DNA of 53,831 nucleotides from Chloroflexota bacterium (GCA_016234555.1 JACRBJ010000089.1:1-53831), one strand, 5' to 3'. Numbered from the stretch's first letter, positions 15,780-24,251 are shown. The notes: a model not told the origin generated them from the letters alone. A program made the numbers and translations.

Positions 15780-15826
15780 AAAGACCTCCCGCCGTGATCG
15801 GGTTTTGGCGGGAGGTCTTTCTGTTT
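15780..15826 (+). terminator. Terminator after the dynamin-like gene
   Basis: A 14-bp perfect stem (AAAGACCTCCCGCC at 15780-15793 with its inverse at 15807-15820) is followed by CTGTTT. Confidence 0.85.
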
Positions 15827-15949
15827 AAACCGAATAAATTGCGCCGACAAATCGTTTAAGATGTAATGCAGGTGGCAACCTTTGCCGCCATGCAGGATGT
15901 TTTAGCGTATACCATTCCAAAATCACAGCATCTTATCGGAGAAATGATC

Positions 15950-16924
15950 ATGAAAGCAATTGTTTATGAAAAATATGGACAGCCAGAAGTCCTTCAATTG
16001 AAAGAGGTTAAAAAGCCCACCCCCAGGGAAAACGAAGTGTTGGTGAAGGTCCATGCGGCATCGATCAACGCCGCAGACTGGCACCTATTGACCGCCGACA
16101 TATTTCTGGTGCGTCTAGAGATTGGATTGTTCAAGCCGAAGTTCAACATCCTCGGCGCGGACGTGGCAGGACGGGTGGAGGCGGTTGGCAAAAACGTCAG
16201 GCAGTTCAAGCCCGGCGACGAGGTCTTCGGGGATATCTTTCTGCATGGCAGCGGAAGCCTTGCCGAGTATGCGTCGGCTCCAGAAAGCTCGCTGGCGTTG
16301 AAACCGTCCAACCTGTCGTTCGAGGAAGCGGCGGCAGCGCCGCTGGCAGGCGTCACCGCCTTGCAGGGATTGCGCGATAGCGGACAGATTCAACCTGGGC
16401 AAAAGGTTTTGATTCAAGGGGCTGCGGGCGGAGTGGGAACCTTCGCCGTGCAAATCGCCAAATCGTTTGGGGCTGAGGTCACAGCCGTGTGTAGTGCGCG
16501 GAATATGGAAATGGTGCGCTCACTCGGCGCAGATCATGTCATGGATTATGCAAAAGAGGATTTCACCCAAAACGGCAAGCGATACGACCTGATTTTGGCA
16601 GCCAACGGCTATCACCCAATTGCAGATTACAAGCGCTCTCTGACTCCGCGGGGGATTTACGTCATGGCGGGCGGGAAGCCCGCGCAGATGTTTCAGGCTT
16701 TGCTGCTGGGATCATTGATGTCGGAGAAGGATGGCAGGAAGATGAAGGTCTTGTCGGCAAAAACAACTCAACAGGATTTGCTGGCAATTAAGGAACTTCT
16801 GGAGACGGGCAGGGTTAAGCCTATGATTGACAAACGCTTCCCGTTGCATGAAACTCCCGAAGCGCTGCGCTATCTGGGAACCGGACATGCGCGCGGGAAA
16901 ATCGTCATTTCGGTTGCGGAATGA
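15950..16924 (+). CDS. Zinc-less MDR oxidoreductase (quinone-reductase type), paralogue 1
   Basis: 324 residues from the ATG at 15950, where GGAGA (15938-15942) is 7 nt away. It is a medium-chain dehydrogenase/reductase: a GroES-like half ('GQPEVLQLKEVKKPTPRENEVLVKV') and a Rossmann half with the NADPH loop 'GAAGGVGTFAVQIAKSFGAEV'. The zinc-binding cysteines of alcohol dehydrogenases are absent, as in quinone or enone reductases. It is one of three related copies in this cluster (21355 and 24934). Twenty-two bases after its stop begins the probable selenoprotein, so the two are likely cotranscribed. The substrate is unknown. Confidence 0.9.
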   Translation: MKAIVYEKYGQPEVLQLKEVKKPTPRENEVLVKVHAASINAADWHLLTADIFLVRLEIGLFKPKFNILGADVAGRVEAVGKNVRQFKPGDEVFGDIFLHGSGSLAEYASAPESSLALKPSNLSFEEAAAAPLAGVTALQGLRDSGQIQPGQKVLIQGAAGGVGTFAVQIAKSFGAEVTAVCSARNMEMVRSLGADHVMDYAKEDFTQNGKRYDLILAANGYHPIADYKRSLTPRGIYVMAGGKPAQMFQALLLGSLMSEKDGRKMKVLSAKTTQQDLLAIKELLETGRVKPMIDKRFPLHETPEALRYLGTGHARGKIVISVAE

Positions 16925-16946
16925 CGATTTGCAAAAGGAGACAACA

Positions 16947-17801
16947 ATGAAACCCAAAAAGACAATATCTCCAATGGGGACAGTTCGCACCTTTCTCAGG
17001 GACGGTACCTGATCGGAAACGATCATGAGCGTCGTTGACGACTCGTTCGATCATTCATTGAAAATCGAGGAACGCGCCACCATGCCCCTCGCGGGCGGAC
17101 TCATGCAAAACGGTTACCAGTGCGGCATGTTGTGGGGCGCGGCGCTCGCAGCAGGAGCGCAGGCGTATCGGCTTCTTGGGGCAGGACCGCAAGCCGAGGC
17201 TGAAGCAATCGTTGCATCACAAAAACTTGTGGAATCCTTCCGCGCACGCAACAGGGAGATCAATTGCGCCGAAATAACCGCGATGAATTGGAAGTCATCA
17301 TCGCAGCGGCAGATGATGACCCAGGTGTTGAAGTTCTTCCTGAGGGGCGGCCCCGTAGGTTGTTTTAGCATGGCGGCGAGATACGCTCCCGTGGCGTTCC
17401 ATGACATCGACGCCACAATTCCCCAGGAGGCTGTTGAAGCATTGCCTCACCCGATAAGTTGCGCGTCGATGCTGGCAAAAAAGATGGGCGTATCCGACAT
17501 GCACGCCACAATGGCGGCGGGATTTGCGGGTGGCATCGGCTTGAGTGGGGGAGCCTGTGGCGCATTGGGAGCCGCAATCTGGATCATCGGAATGAACAGG
17601 GTCAAGGAGGGAGCCGAGGATTTTGCGTTTAATAATCCTACTGCCCAGGCTGCGGTGGAGAAATTTTTGGAAAGCGCCGACTATGAATTCGAGTGTTCCA
17701 AAATCGTCGGGTGGAAGTTCGAGAGCGTCGAAGACCACGCCTGTTATTTGCGGGATGGCGGCTGCTCGAAAATCATCGAAGCATTAGCTGCTCAAGGTTG
17801 A
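16947..17801 (+). CDS. C_GCAxxG_C_C family protein, probable selenoprotein (in-frame UGA)
   Basis: The reading frame starts at 16947 behind AAGGAG (16935-16940, 6 nt away). It meets TGA at 17010-17012 (codon 22) and continues in the same frame to 17801, giving 284 residues. The UGA falls within 'GT-x-SET', where this family normally has cysteine ('GTCSET'). After it come 'IEERATMPLAGGLMQNGYQCG', 'CFSMAARYAP', 'PISCASMLAKKMG' and 'GGACGALGAAIW', the family's cysteine motifs. The ATG at 17025 after the UGA has no ribosome-binding site. A small hairpin with a G-first loop lies 21 nt past the UGA, in the range for a bacterial SECIS. Function is unknown, probably redox. The alternative is a nonsense mutation. 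Confidence 0.75.
17013..17045 (+). promoter_or_regulatory. Candidate bacterial SECIS hairpin after the UGA
   Basis: CGTC (17030-17033), loop GTT (17034-17036) and GACG (17037-17040) form the apical hairpin. An outer stem AACGA/TCGTT lies beyond an internal loop. The loop starts 21 nt after the UGA with a G, as SelB-binding hairpins usually do. The stem is short, so this is a plausible rather than strong SECIS. Confidence 0.5.
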
Positions 17802-17889
17802 AGCCCGTAATATTCGAAAGTAGTCCGATGCTTCATTAGCGCTTCGAAATCTTCAATAAAGCAGGACACCAACGAGATTGAGCGTGTAC

Positions 17890-17895
17890 TATAAT
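17890..17895 (+). promoter_or_regulatory. -10 box immediately before the LuxR start (leaderless?)
   Basis: TATAAT ends 6 nt before the ATG at 17902, so transcription would begin at or next to the start codon. No ribosome-binding site is visible. Both points suggest a leaderless mRNA. Confidence 0.45.
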
Positions 17896-17901
17896 TCAAT
17901 C

Positions 17902-20616
17902 ATGCCCGCGCCTGTCCTGACCACCAAGCTCTACATTCCTCCCCCCAGAGCGGGCATGGTTCTCCGTCCGCGCCTGATCGAGCGGCTGAACGCGGGATCA
18001 AAATTGACCATCATTTCCGCGTCGGCAGGCTTTGGTAAGACCACTCTATTGAGCGCATGGATTGCGACCCTCACCCCTACCCCCTCTGCCAGTGGGAGAG
18101 GGGAAGGGGTGAGGGTCGCATGGCTCTCGCTCGACGAGTCTGACAGCGACCTCTCCCGATTCCTCACTTATGTCATCGCCGCATTGCAGACCATCCAGCC
18201 AGCTCTGGGAGAGAATCTTCTGGCAGCCCTGCAAACGCCACAACCGCCGCCCGTCGAATCGCTGTTGACCTCCCTGCTCAACGAAATTTCAGCCCTGCCA
18301 AGTGATTTGATTCTCGTCCTCGACGATTACCACTTGCTCGACTCCAAAGCGGTTGACGCAGCCCTGACCTTTCTCGTCGAGCACCAGCCGCCGCAACTGC
18401 GCCTGCTTATCGCCAGTCGCGAAGACCCGCCCCTGCCGCTGGCACGCCTGCGGGTACGCAATCAACTCACCGAACTGCGTACCGCTGACCTGCGCTTCAC
18501 CCCCGCCGAAGCCGCTGAATTCCTCAACCGCATGATGGGGCTGAATCTTTCCGAAGTTGATATTGCCGCATTGGAAACCCGCACCGAAGGCTGGATCGCC
18601 GGTCTGCAATTGGCCGCCCTCTCCATGCAGGGGCAATCTGATCCTGCGGGATTCATCAAATCGTTCACCGGCAGCCACCGTTTCATCCTGGACTATTTGG
18701 TCGAAGAAGTTTTGGGACGCCAGCCCGGCGAGATTCAAAACTTCCTGCTGTACACATCCATTCTGGAACGCCTGTGCGGGCCACTCTGCGACGCGGTGTT
18801 GGGAACTCCCTCCGGCTCCGGGCAGTCAACCTTGGAAGAACTTGAACACGCCAACCTATTCCTCGTTCCACTCGACAACGAGCGGCGCTGGTATCGCTAT
18901 CACCATCTCTTTGGAGAGTTGCTGCGCCAGCGCCTCGGTCAACCCCGGGAGTTCTCCAACTACCACCTTCGCGCCAGCGTGTGGTATGAAGCCAATGACG
19001 ACCTGGCGAAAGCCTTCCATCATGCCTGTGCGGCCAGCGATTTCGAGCGAGGGGCGCGCCTGGCCGAGGTGGCCTGGCAGGGTATGGAACGCAATTTCCT
19101 GACCGCCGCCTGGCTTGGTTGGGTGAAGAAACTGCCCGATGCGGCAATTTGCTCCCGCCCCAGGTTATGTCTCCAACTTGGTTCGGCTTTTTCGGATGAC
19201 GGGGAACTGGAGACGAGTGAGACTCATTTGCAGAACGCCGAGCGTGCTCTGGCTGGTGTGGCGGATTCGTATGAGTCAAAGTCCTTAGCGGGGAACATCG
19301 CCCTGATCCGCGCTTCCAACGCCCAAAACCAGGGCGACCTGGCCGAATCGGTGAAATACGCCGAACTGTCCCTTCTGCTCGCCCCCGAGGACGATTTTTA
19401 CCTCCATGCCCAGGCCGTCATCACGCTGGAATTAACCCATTGGACCACCGGCAACCTGGAAGCCTCCATCCAAGCCATGCGCACCTGGACGGAAGACATG
19501 CAGAGATTGGGCAACCAGGTGTTTGTGATTGCCAGCGCCTTTGCTGTGGCGGATATGCAAGTTGCAATGGGTCGCCTGCGCGAAGCCATCCGCGCCTACC
19601 AGCAGGCTTTGCAACTTGCCGACGAACATGGCGCAGAGGCGCAGCAAATTACCGCTCATCATCATTTGGGACTGGCGCTGATTTATCACGAGTTGGGCGA
19701 CTCCGAATCCTCTGCCGCGTACCTGCAAACCGCTGCCGACCTCGGTCAGCGCACCACCCTGGTGGACTGGACTCACCGCTGGAATCTGGCCCAGGCTCTG
19801 CTCAAAGAATCTGCCGGGGAGTGGGATGCGTCGCTCGACCTGCTCGACGAAGCCAGGCGAGGCTACGTCATAACCGCGGTTCCCAATCTGCAACCGATCG
19901 AAGCCCGCAAGACGCGGATCCATCTCAAACAAGGGCGGCTGGACAAGGCCCAAGCCTGGGTGCGGGAGCGCGGTTTGTCGGTAACTGACGAGGTGACTTA
20001 CCTGTGCGAGTACGAATATCTCACCCTTGCGCGGGTGCGACTGGGCGAAGGCGTTTTCACCGGGGTCAACGACTTGCTGGAACGCCTGCTGGCATTGGCA
20101 GAAACCCAAAAACGGATGGGGAGCGTGATCGAAATCCTGTTGACGCAGGCGCTTGTTTATCAGGCGCAGGGGGACCATCCCCAAGCCCTTGCCGCGCTCG
20201 AACGCGCCTTGACCCTGGCGAAACCGGAAGGCTACCTGCGGACGTTCGTGGACGAAGGCGAAGCCATGCGATTGTTGATTTCAGATTTTCGACGGAAGAT
20301 TGATGGACATTCCCATCCACTGCTCGCCTATGCTGATAAACTCCTGGCGGCGTTTGGCTCGCCGTCTAATTCGCCAATCACCAGTGCGGAGCCTCCCTTT
20401 GGGACTCCCCTGTCTCTGCCGCCTGATTCCCTGACTCCCCGCGAACTCGAAATCCTGCGCCTCGTCGCACAGGGACTTTCCAATACCGAAATCAGCCAGC
20501 GGCTGTATCTGGCGCTCAGTACGGTCAAGGGACACAACCAGCGGATTTTCGATAAACTCCAGGTTCAGAACCGCACCGAAGCCGTCGTCCGCGCCCGCGA
20601 GCTGGGTCTGCTCTAA
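17902..20616 (+). CDS. LuxR/LAL (MalT-like) ATP-dependent transcription regulator
   Basis: 904 residues. The start ATG at 17902 (MPAPVLTTKLYIPPPR) is the family start; a TTG further up is less likely. The STAND-type ATPase shows Walker A 'SASAGFGKTTLLSAW' and Walker B 'LILVLDDYHLLD'. TPR-like helical repeats span about 400-800. The C-terminal LuxR helix-turn-helix is 'LTPRELEILRLVAQGLSNTEISQRLYLALSTVKGH'. Such proteins sense a ligand or partner and activate neighbouring genes; the downstream membrane-protein/oxidoreductase genes are the obvious targets. A palindromic repeat is inserted in frame at about 18063-18120, adding about 18 residues just after the Walker A helix. Confidence 0.92.
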   Translation: MPAPVLTTKLYIPPPRAGMVLRPRLIERLNAGSKLTIISASAGFGKTTLLSAWIATLTPTPSASGRGEGVRVAWLSLDESDSDLSRFLTYVIAALQTIQPALGENLLAALQTPQPPPVESLLTSLLNEISALPSDLILVLDDYHLLDSKAVDAALTFLVEHQPPQLRLLIASREDPPLPLARLRVRNQLTELRTADLRFTPAEAAEFLNRMMGLNLSEVDIAALETRTEGWIAGLQLAALSMQGQSDPAGFIKSFTGSHRFILDYLVEEVLGRQPGEIQNFLLYTSILERLCGPLCDAVLGTPSGSGQSTLEELEHANLFLVPLDNERRWYRYHHLFGELLRQRLGQPREFSNYHLRASVWYEANDDLAKAFHHACAASDFERGARLAEVAWQGMERNFLTAAWLGWVKKLPDAAICSRPRLCLQLGSAFSDDGELETSETHLQNAERALAGVADSYESKSLAGNIALIRASNAQNQGDLAESVKYAELSLLLAPEDDFYLHAQAVITLELTHWTTGNLEASIQAMRTWTEDMQRLGNQVFVIASAFAVADMQVAMGRLREAIRAYQQALQLADEHGAEAQQITAHHHLGLALIYHELGDSESSAAYLQTAADLGQRTTLVDWTHRWNLAQALLKESAGEWDASLDLLDEARRGYVITAVPNLQPIEARKTRIHLKQGRLDKAQAWVRERGLSVTDEVTYLCEYEYLTLARVRLGEGVFTGVNDLLERLLALAETQKRMGSVIEILLTQALVYQAQGDHPQALAALERALTLAKPEGYLRTFVDEGEAMRLLISDFRRKIDGHSHPLLAYADKLLAAFGSPSNSPITSAEPPFGTPLSLPPDSLTPRELEILRLVAQGLSNTEISQRLYLALSTVKGHNQRIFDKLQVQNRTEAVVRARELGLL
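18063..18120. repeat. REP-like palindrome inserted in frame in the LuxR gene
   Basis: TGCGACCCTCACCCC pairs with its exact inverse at the right end, with CCCTCT/GGAGAG pairing inside around GCCAGT. It encodes a low-complexity Thr/Pro/Ser/Gly/Arg stretch where related regulators have none. 'ccctcacccc...ctctccc' palindromes are common dispersed intergenic repeats, so one inside a gene without breaking the frame is notable. Confidence 0.75.
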
Positions 20617-20657
20617 CCTCCCGAAACAATACCCCAATTCAATACTTAAGTCGCTTC

Positions 20658-20678
20658 CCGACAGTACCGCCCTGTCGG
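20658..20678. promoter_or_regulatory. Inverted repeat between LuxR and the next gene
   Basis: CCGACAG (20658-20664) and CTGTCGG (20672-20678) are perfectly inverted around 7 nt. It lies 14 nt before the next start and is either a regulator site or a short transcript-end hairpin without a T-run. Confidence 0.35.
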
Positions 20679-20691
20679 TATATTTGCGTTC

Positions 20692-21336
20692 ATGAAACCA
20701 ACGCAAACCGATCCCACCTGCTACGAAATTCGAGTGGTTGGCAGCCTGCCCCCACAATGGATGGATTGGTTCGACGGCTTGGTCATCAACACGGAGAACG
20801 GCGAGACCCTGCTCCGTGGCCCTGTGGCTGACCAGGCGGCGCTCTTTGGACTACTCAAAAAAATTCGCGATTTAGGCTTGCCCCTGGTCTCGGTCAGGCA
20901 AATCCCTTCTCAGGAGAAAAAAATGAACACAAACGTAATCCCTGCTAAAAAGATCGATACGAAAGTTCTGCTCTCAACATTATGGATAGTTGTCATGATT
21001 AATATGGCTTATGCGGATATTCTGGGATTATTTATCCCTGGGGCATTAGAGGAAGTGGCGAAAACCTCAGTCAGCACCGGCACCACGATTCCCCAGCTTA
21101 TGCTGGGCGGCGCAATAATGGGGGAACTCGCCATTGTCATGATCATCCTGTCCCGCGTGTTGAAGTACGGCATCAACCGCTGGGTCAATATCGTTGTGGG
21201 CATATTCACCATTGCCTATATCTGGGGCGGCATGTCGTCCTATCCCCACTACATCTTCATCGCCACAGTCGAGACCCTCTGCCTGCTACTCATCATTTGG
21301 TTTGCCTGGAAGTGGCGCAATGTCGAAGCCCGATAA
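20692..21336 (+). CDS. Fusion of a small soluble domain with a DUF6326-like membrane protein
   Basis: 214 residues. Residues 1-75 are a soluble unit ('YEIRVVGSLPPQWMDWFDGL..ETLLRGPVADQAALFGLLKKIRDLGLPLVSV') that I recall as a separate small protein in related bacteria. From residue 78 the sequence is a four-span membrane protein resembling DUF6326 ('VLLSTLWIVVMINMAYADILGLF'). At the junction is an internal ATG (20923) with AGGAG at 20912-20916, so the membrane part could also be made alone. Either two genes fused after loss of a stop codon, or both forms are produced. Function is unknown. Confidence 0.7.
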   Translation: MKPTQTDPTCYEIRVVGSLPPQWMDWFDGLVINTENGETLLRGPVADQAALFGLLKKIRDLGLPLVSVRQIPSQEKKMNTNVIPAKKIDTKVLLSTLWIVVMINMAYADILGLFIPGALEEVAKTSVSTGTTIPQLMLGGAIMGELAIVMIILSRVLKYGINRWVNIVVGIFTIAYIWGGMSSYPHYIFIATVETLCLLLIIWFAWKWRNVEAR

Positions 21337-21354
21337 AACGAATAGGAAAAACTC

Positions 21355-22311
21355 ATGAAAGCAATTGTTCAAAACGACTACGGTTCAGCCGATGTTCTCC
21401 AACTGGCTGAGGTTGCCCAGCCAGCGATGAAAGATAACCAGGTGTTGGTTCGCGTCAAGGCTGTTTCCATCAATGCCGGGGATGTATTCGCCATGCGGGG
21501 CAATCCGTGGCCGATCCGCTTGACCGCCGGGTTTCCCAAGCCCAAAAACTATATTCTCGGCTGGGACATGGCTGGGGTGGTCGAGGCGGCTGGTTCCAGC
21601 GTGATGCAGTTCCGCCCCGGCGATGAAGTATATGCCGCGTGCAGCGGAGCGCTTGCTGAATATGTGAGCGTGGCTGAGGATAAACTGGCGCTCAAGCCCG
21701 CCAACCTTACCTTCGAGCAAGCAGCAGCCATCCCGACCGCCGCGATCACCGCCCTGAAAGGCTTGCGCGATGTCGGCAAGTTGCAAGCGGGTCAGAAGGT
21801 TTTGATCAACGGGGCGTCGGGAGGGGTGGGTACATTTGCCGTGCAAATTGCCAAAGCGCTCGGAGCCGAAGTGACCGGTGTGTGCAGCACGCGGAATGTG
21901 GACATGGTGCGCTCCCTCGGCGCAGATGATGTCGTGGATTACACCCGCAAGGACTTCACCCAAAACGGACGGCGCTACGACCTGATCCTCGACAATGTCG
22001 CCAGCCATTCATTTTCCGACCTCATGCGTGTCCTTACCCCACAGGGACTGGTCGTCCCTAACAGTGGACATGCCGGCATGGGATACGTGTTCAAGGCGTT
22101 TCTGTTCTCGCCGTTCCAGCGTCAGCTGGCGAGCATGTACCTGGCTGTGCCGAATGGCAAAGACCTGACAGAGTTAAATGAGTGGCTCGAAGCCGGGCAG
22201 GTCAAGCCGATTATTGAACGAACCTATCCATTGCGCGAAACGCCCGAGGCATTCCGTTATCTGGACAAAGAACACGCCCGCGGTAAGGTCGTCATTACGG
22301 TGGTAGGATGA
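21355..22311 (+). CDS. Zinc-less MDR oxidoreductase, paralogue 2
   Basis: 318 residues. Same architecture as the copy at 15950: GroES-like half ('MKAIVQNDYGSADVLQLAEVA'), cofactor loop 'GASGGVGTFAVQIAKALGAEV', then 'RSLGADDVVDYTRKDFTQNG' shared almost word for word with its paralogues. The zinc-site cysteines are absent. It follows the fusion gene by 18 nt and overlaps the longest frame of the following DUF6326-like gene, so these form an operon behind the LuxR regulator. Likely NADPH-dependent reduction of a quinone or enone; the substrate is unknown. Confidence 0.9.
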   Translation: MKAIVQNDYGSADVLQLAEVAQPAMKDNQVLVRVKAVSINAGDVFAMRGNPWPIRLTAGFPKPKNYILGWDMAGVVEAAGSSVMQFRPGDEVYAACSGALAEYVSVAEDKLALKPANLTFEQAAAIPTAAITALKGLRDVGKLQAGQKVLINGASGGVGTFAVQIAKALGAEVTGVCSTRNVDMVRSLGADDVVDYTRKDFTQNGRRYDLILDNVASHSFSDLMRVLTPQGLVVPNSGHAGMGYVFKAFLFSPFQRQLASMYLAVPNGKDLTELNEWLEAGQVKPIIERTYPLRETPEAFRYLDKEHARGKVVITVVG

Positions 22312-22322
22312 AGGAGAGAACC

Positions 22323-22688
22323 ATGCTGGACACGAGAATCATTCTTTCGGCAACCTGGGTTGTTGTCACGCTGATTTATCTTTATGGCGATGTCCTGCGC
22401 ATCTACCACAGCAGCGACATGGCAAAAGCGCTGGCTGATATGAAGCTAAACCAGTTCGTCTGGCTGGGGATCGCGGTTTTGATGTTAACGCCCATCCTGA
22501 TGGTTTTCATGAACCTCGTATTGCCCCAGTCCGTGAGCCGCTGGACGAATATCATCGTAGCCGCTTTCTTTTTCCTGTTCAACCTGGTTGGCCTGCCTAC
22601 CTATCCACCGCTATTTGACAAATTCCTGCTGGCGGTCAGCATGATTTTCAATGGCGTGACCATCTGGTATGCGTGGACTTGGATCTGA
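22323..22688 (+). CDS. DUF6326-like small membrane protein
   Basis: 121 residues from the ATG at 22323, with AAGGAGAG at 22311-22318; an ATG at 22308 inside the previous stop is possible but has no such site. Four predicted membrane spans: 'IILSATWVVVTLIYLYGDVL', 'FVWLGIAVLMLTPILMVFMNLVL', 'WTNIIVAAFFFLFNLVGL' and 'FLLAVSMIFNGVTIWYAWTW'. It resembles the membrane half of the 20692 fusion, so this cluster carries two members of one family beside two MDR enzymes. Function is unknown. A strong terminator follows. Confidence 0.75.
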   Translation: MLDTRIILSATWVVVTLIYLYGDVLRIYHSSDMAKALADMKLNQFVWLGIAVLMLTPILMVFMNLVLPQSVSRWTNIIVAAFFFLFNLVGLPTYPPLFDKFLLAVSMIFNGVTIWYAWTWI

Positions 22689-22709
22689 GTCCGCCCTGCA
22701 CAATTCAAA

Positions 22710-22737
22710 AACGGCTGAAGTTTCAGCCGTTTTTTGT
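22710..22737 (+). terminator. Terminator closing the first membrane/MDR operon
   Basis: ACGGCTGAA and TTCAGCCGT form a tight hairpin followed by TTTTTG. Confidence 0.85.
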
Positions 22738-22762
22738 TGTCAAAACATGATGTAAAAAACAC

Positions 22763-22791
22763 TTGACATTATGTATGTTTTGAATTACTAT
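22763..22791 (+). promoter_or_regulatory. Promoter of the second operon
   Basis: A perfect TTGACA (22763-22768), 17-nt spacer and TACTAT (22786-22791) in very A/T-rich DNA, about 75 nt before the gene at 22866. A GAAAGAGG site precedes that start. Confidence 0.65.
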
Positions 22792-22865
22792 ATGTATATA
22801 TAAAGTTACTAAAAGTAAATAAAACAATACAAAAAGTAACCACAACCATACAGAAAGAGGTCAAA

Positions 22866-23318
22866 ATGTCATATCAAGAGAAAAATATCACGGTTTCCCT
22901 GTTCAGCCACCTGCTGATCGGGGTCTACTATCTGTCCCAACTGTTTGAAATGCAGCAGACAGGCGGGCTGGTGGCGGCTAAGGTTTTCAGCCTTTGGGCG
23001 GTCGTCATCGTGGGAACCATCATCGTGAACATCATCGGCAACATCCTCACCCACATTTTGCTCAGCATTGTCCAGGCGATCAAAACCAGGTCGGAGAACG
23101 TGGAAAAATACGTCGAGGACGAACGGGATCACCTGATTGGCCTGAAAGGTGACAAGGTTTCCCACATTACGTTTTCGATTGGGGTGTTGATCGCCATGCT
23201 GTCCTTTGCCTTCGGTCAGCCGCCGCTGGTGATGTTCTGCCTGCTGATTCTCGCGTCCATCGTTGGCGAAATCATCGGCGACCTTGCACAGTTATACCTT
23301 TACAGAAAGGGGTTCTAG
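22866..23318 (+). CDS. Four-span membrane protein paired with an Xre regulator
   Basis: 150 residues with four predicted membrane spans ('VSLFSHLLIGVYYLSQLF', 'VFSLWAVVIVGTIIVNIIGNIL', 'ITFSIGVLIAMLSFAFG', 'VMFCLLILASIVGEIIGDLAQL') and a charged central loop ('VEKYVEDERDHLIGLKGDKVSH'). The layout resembles DUF2178-type proteins, which often sit beside a small helix-turn-helix gene, as here with a 1-nt gap. A membrane sensor or an autoregulated transporter partner is possible, but nothing shows the function. Confidence 0.65.
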   Translation: MSYQEKNITVSLFSHLLIGVYYLSQLFEMQQTGGLVAAKVFSLWAVVIVGTIIVNIIGNILTHILLSIVQAIKTRSENVEKYVEDERDHLIGLKGDKVSHITFSIGVLIAMLSFAFGQPPLVMFCLLILASIVGEIIGDLAQLYLYRKGF

Positions 23319-23319
23319 G

Positions 23320-23547
23320 ATGGACAAATACAAGGTCAAAAACAACGTTCGGAAGTTGAGGTTCAACCACGACGAAATGACGCAGGAACAACTGGCGGAA
23401 AAGGTCGGCGTGACGCGGCAGACCATCATCGCCATCGAAGGCGGAAAGTACGCCCCCTCCCTCGAACTGGCTTTCAAGATTGCCCTCGTTTTCGGCGTAC
23501 CGTTGCAGGAAGTGTTTTCGTACGAAATTGAAGGAGATGAAAAATGA
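23320..23547 (+). CDS. Xre-family transcriptional regulator
   Basis: 75 residues from the ATG at 23320, one base after the preceding stop. The helix-turn-helix fills most of the protein: 'MTQEQLAEKVGVTRQTIIAIEGGKYAPSLELAFKIALVFG'. This short form (COG1476 type) usually represses its own operon, here the membrane protein upstream and the DUF4386 genes downstream. The next gene starts inside its stop (ATGA overlap), showing translational coupling. AAAGGGG lies before the start. Confidence 0.88.
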   Translation: MDKYKVKNNVRKLRFNHDEMTQEQLAEKVGVTRQTIIAIEGGKYAPSLELAFKIALVFGVPLQEVFSYEIEGDEK

Positions 23548-24251
23548 ACACATATAGAATGAATGCAGTAATGGCAGGCATCCTCTATTTTCTTGGGACG
23601 GTCTTTGGAGTTACAGGGGCAGTCGTTGGCGGCGAAGTGCTTAGCTCGATCGTTTCCAGCAAACCGCTTGTCGGTGTGGATATGTTGGGACTTGTTGCCG
23701 CCAATTCGTCCCGGCTTAACGGAGGCGCATTTTTTACCCTCATGATGGGGCTTTCGCTGGTGGCGATGACGGTTTTCCTCTACCCGATCTTTAGAAAAGA
23801 CAGCGAAGAACTGGCGATGGGGATGGTCCTTTTCCGCGGGGCGCTGGAGGGAACCCACTATTTTGTGGTGACCCTAAGCATTTTGTCGCTGGCCGCGCTT
23901 GGCAATGAATATCTTGTCACCGGGGCTGATTCAACTGCATTGCAGTCCATGGGTAATGTCTTGTATCGATTCCTGGACCTCGAAGCTCCAGTCGCCACCA
24001 TCTTTTTTCTCATTGGGGCTACGTGTTTATATGTCTCCTTCTACCGCACCCGGCTGATCCCCCGCTGGTTGACCGTCTGGGGCTTGATCGGCGTGGTTCC
24101 CTATATGGCTTACGCCCTGTTGCATTTCTTTCACATGGATAACGGCATTGGGTTTTATTTGCAAATGGTGTTGGCGCCACAGGAAATGGTCATGGCGGTC
24201 TGGCTCATCGCCAAAGGATTCGATCCAGCGGCGGTTTCAAGACTGGCGTAA
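23544..24251 (+). CDS. DUF4386 family membrane protein, copy 1
   Basis: 235 residues, about six membrane spans. Typical DUF4386 wording: 'MAGILYFLGTVFGVTGAVVGG' at the start, 'FFTLMMGLSLVAMTVFLYPIFRK' and 'LIPRWLTVWGLIGVVPYMAYALL', ending 'MVLAPQEMVMAVWLIAKGFDP'. Function of the family is unknown. It overlaps the Xre gene by 4 nt and is followed 29 nt later by another membrane protein. A related protein lies at 25941. Confidence 0.85.
   Translation: MNTYRMNAVMAGILYFLGTVFGVTGAVVGGEVLSSIVSSKPLVGVDMLGLVAANSSRLNGGAFFTLMMGLSLVAMTVFLYPIFRKDSEELAMGMVLFRGALEGTHYFVVTLSILSLAALGNEYLVTGADSTALQSMGNVLYRFLDLEAPVATIFFLIGATCLYVSFYRTRLIPRWLTVWGLIGVVPYMAYALLHFFHMDNGIGFYLQMVLAPQEMVMAVWLIAKGFDPAAVSRLA

Noticed and set aside
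16827..17012. Separate 61-residue gene ending at the UGA
   Set aside because: Its first part overlaps the oxidoreductase 3' end out of frame. Only the part from 16947 has a ribosome-binding site, and that is the N-terminus of the probable selenoprotein.
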